From: Candidatus Desantisiibacteriota bacterium
Lineage (GTDB): Bacteria > UBA9089 > CG2-30-40-21
Assembly (NCBI GenBank): GCA_016208205.1
Contig: JACQYP010000022.1
Span: 1 to 12,482 of the forward strand
Direction of reading: 5' to 3'
DNA: 12,482 nucleotides
Shown: in pieces, positions 11,901 through 12,482 of the stretch
How the letters are laid out: every line of letters starts with the position of its first letter
How positions within the stretch are numbered: the first letter of the stretch is position 1
Position numbers and translations under genes: made by a program
Notes under the pieces: model-generated
The model's input: the letters and a program-made list of their open reading frames with translations, nothing else
What the model was told of the DNA's origin: nothing
Database searches by the model: none

Positions 11901-12482
11901 ATGCATAGTAAGTTTAATCACAAATTAATAGGACTAGTGCTTTTGTCGTTTCTGGCTGCGAGTGCCTATGCCGGCGGCGGAATTGAATGGACGAATATTA
12001 ATGATGGGCTGCCGAATGATATTTCGATTAGTGCTTTGACTGTTGATCCAGGCAATTCAAACATCATCTATGGTGCAGGTTCAGGTGGGGTGTATAAAAC
12101 TACGGATAAAGGTGATAACTGGACAGATATTACCAATGGGCTGGCTATTTCGTCAACAGACCAAGTTAATAAGGAAGGAGGCGGAGTAGCCCTGGCTGTG
12201 GATTCGAATAATATTTACCTTGGCTGTTGTGGCAGGATATTCAAGGGTGCAAAGGATGGCAGCAATTGGGTGGATATTACCGGTACCATGACCATTGCTC
12301 CATGGACAACCTTGAGTATTGTTGCTCAATCCGGTAGCATTTATGTGGGTAATGGCGATTATGATAATAGTGGTGGTGTATATAAGAGTACGGATAATGG
12401 GGCATCCTGGGTAAAGATAAAAAATTTGCAAAACTGCACGGTGATTACTGGAACAACAACCGGCAATCTCTATGCCTTTTCC
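11901..12482 (+). CDS. Secreted Asp-box (BNR) beta-propeller protein, cut off by the window end
   Basis: The first 194 residues are visible and the frame is open at the window edge. A signal peptide (MHSKFNHKLIGLVLLSFLAA, then SAYAGG) is followed by repeats of the kind VYKTTDKGDNW, FKGAKDGSNW and VYKSTDNGASW, each matching or close to the S-x-D-x-G-x-x-W Asp-box of sialidase/sortilin-type propellers. The segments between them (VDPGNSNIIYGAG, VDSNNIYLGCCG) fit the blades of such a propeller. The Asp-box fold alone does not show an enzyme activity, so carbohydrate hydrolysis or plain binding cannot be told apart. ATG 11901 is chosen because it lies 10 bases after AAAGGAGG and gives a good signal peptide; ATG 11894 opens only a four-codon frame (MNHA). 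It has its own sigma-70 promoter and is the third exported product in the window. Confidence 0.88.
   Translation, partial: MHSKFNHKLIGLVLLSFLAASAYAGGGIEWTNINDGLPNDISISALTVDPGNSNIIYGAGSGGVYKTTDKGDNWTDITNGLAISSTDQVNKEGGGVALAVDSNNIYLGCCGRIFKGAKDGSNWVDITGTMTIAPWTTLSIVAQSGSIYVGNGDYDNSGGVYKSTDNGASWVKIKNLQNCTVITGTTTGNLYAFS

Noticed and set aside
11894..11908. Four-codon ORF MNHA as a translated leader
   Set aside because: Its ATG is only three bases after AAAGGAGG, too close for efficient initiation, whereas ATG 11901 has better spacing and opens a signal peptide.

Overview
The window looks like a piece of a Gram-negative-type, moderately AT-rich genome, probably from an uncultivated candidate phylum of the kind known from metagenomes (Desantisbacteria, Omnitrophica, Poribacteria or KSB1-like). 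The reasons are a very large secreted multidomain protein with VCBS/FG-GAP repeats, stacked Ig-like domains and a FlgD/type IX-like C-terminal tail, a PorV/UPF0164-like outer-membrane protein fused to a transglutaminase-like region, an Asp-box (BNR) secreted protein, and a heavy load of short palindromic and tandem repeats. The taxon is an inference from style; no ribosomal or marker gene is present.

Layout. Bases 1-1100 hold no convincing protein gene. There is a consensus sigma-70 promoter (261-289) driving a short structured RNA candidate that ends in two hairpin/U-tract signals (363-485 and 514-545), then a repeat-rich segment bracketed by inverted copies of a 12-mer (556-824), then a strong minus-strand terminator (841-880) that may end a weakly supported leftward transcript. 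At 1145-2113 is a compact sigma-54 enhancer-binding protein with no N-terminal sensory domain. At 2195-8449 is a 2084-residue exported protein with a zinc-peptidase-like HEAGH motif, a calcium-binding-type propeller, a carboxypeptidase-regulatory-like domain, about seven Ig-like domains and a C-terminal sorting-type domain. At 8686-11139 is a PorV-like barrel protein with a degenerate transglutaminase-like C-terminal half. Bases 11140-11837 are intergenic and packed with small palindromes. At 11838-11866 a good sigma-70 promoter precedes an Asp-box protein (11901 to the window end, cut off).

How it fits together. The three large genes all encode cell-surface or secreted products. The giant protein with a sorting-type tail next to a PorV-like protein suggests, without proving, a cargo and outer-membrane partner. 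No sigma-54 promoter was recognised in front of these genes, so the regulator's targets are unknown.

The most unusual signal is that the same dispersed repeats filling the intergenic DNA also lie inside the coding regions, in frame: in the N-terminal domain and one Ig domain of the giant protein, in the signal peptide of the PorV-like protein (where an 8-base tandem repeat encodes the hydrophobic core), and, in the opposite orientation, in a long polar linker of that same protein. A second thread is a family of GTAGG-led hairpins whose stems differ by compensating changes.
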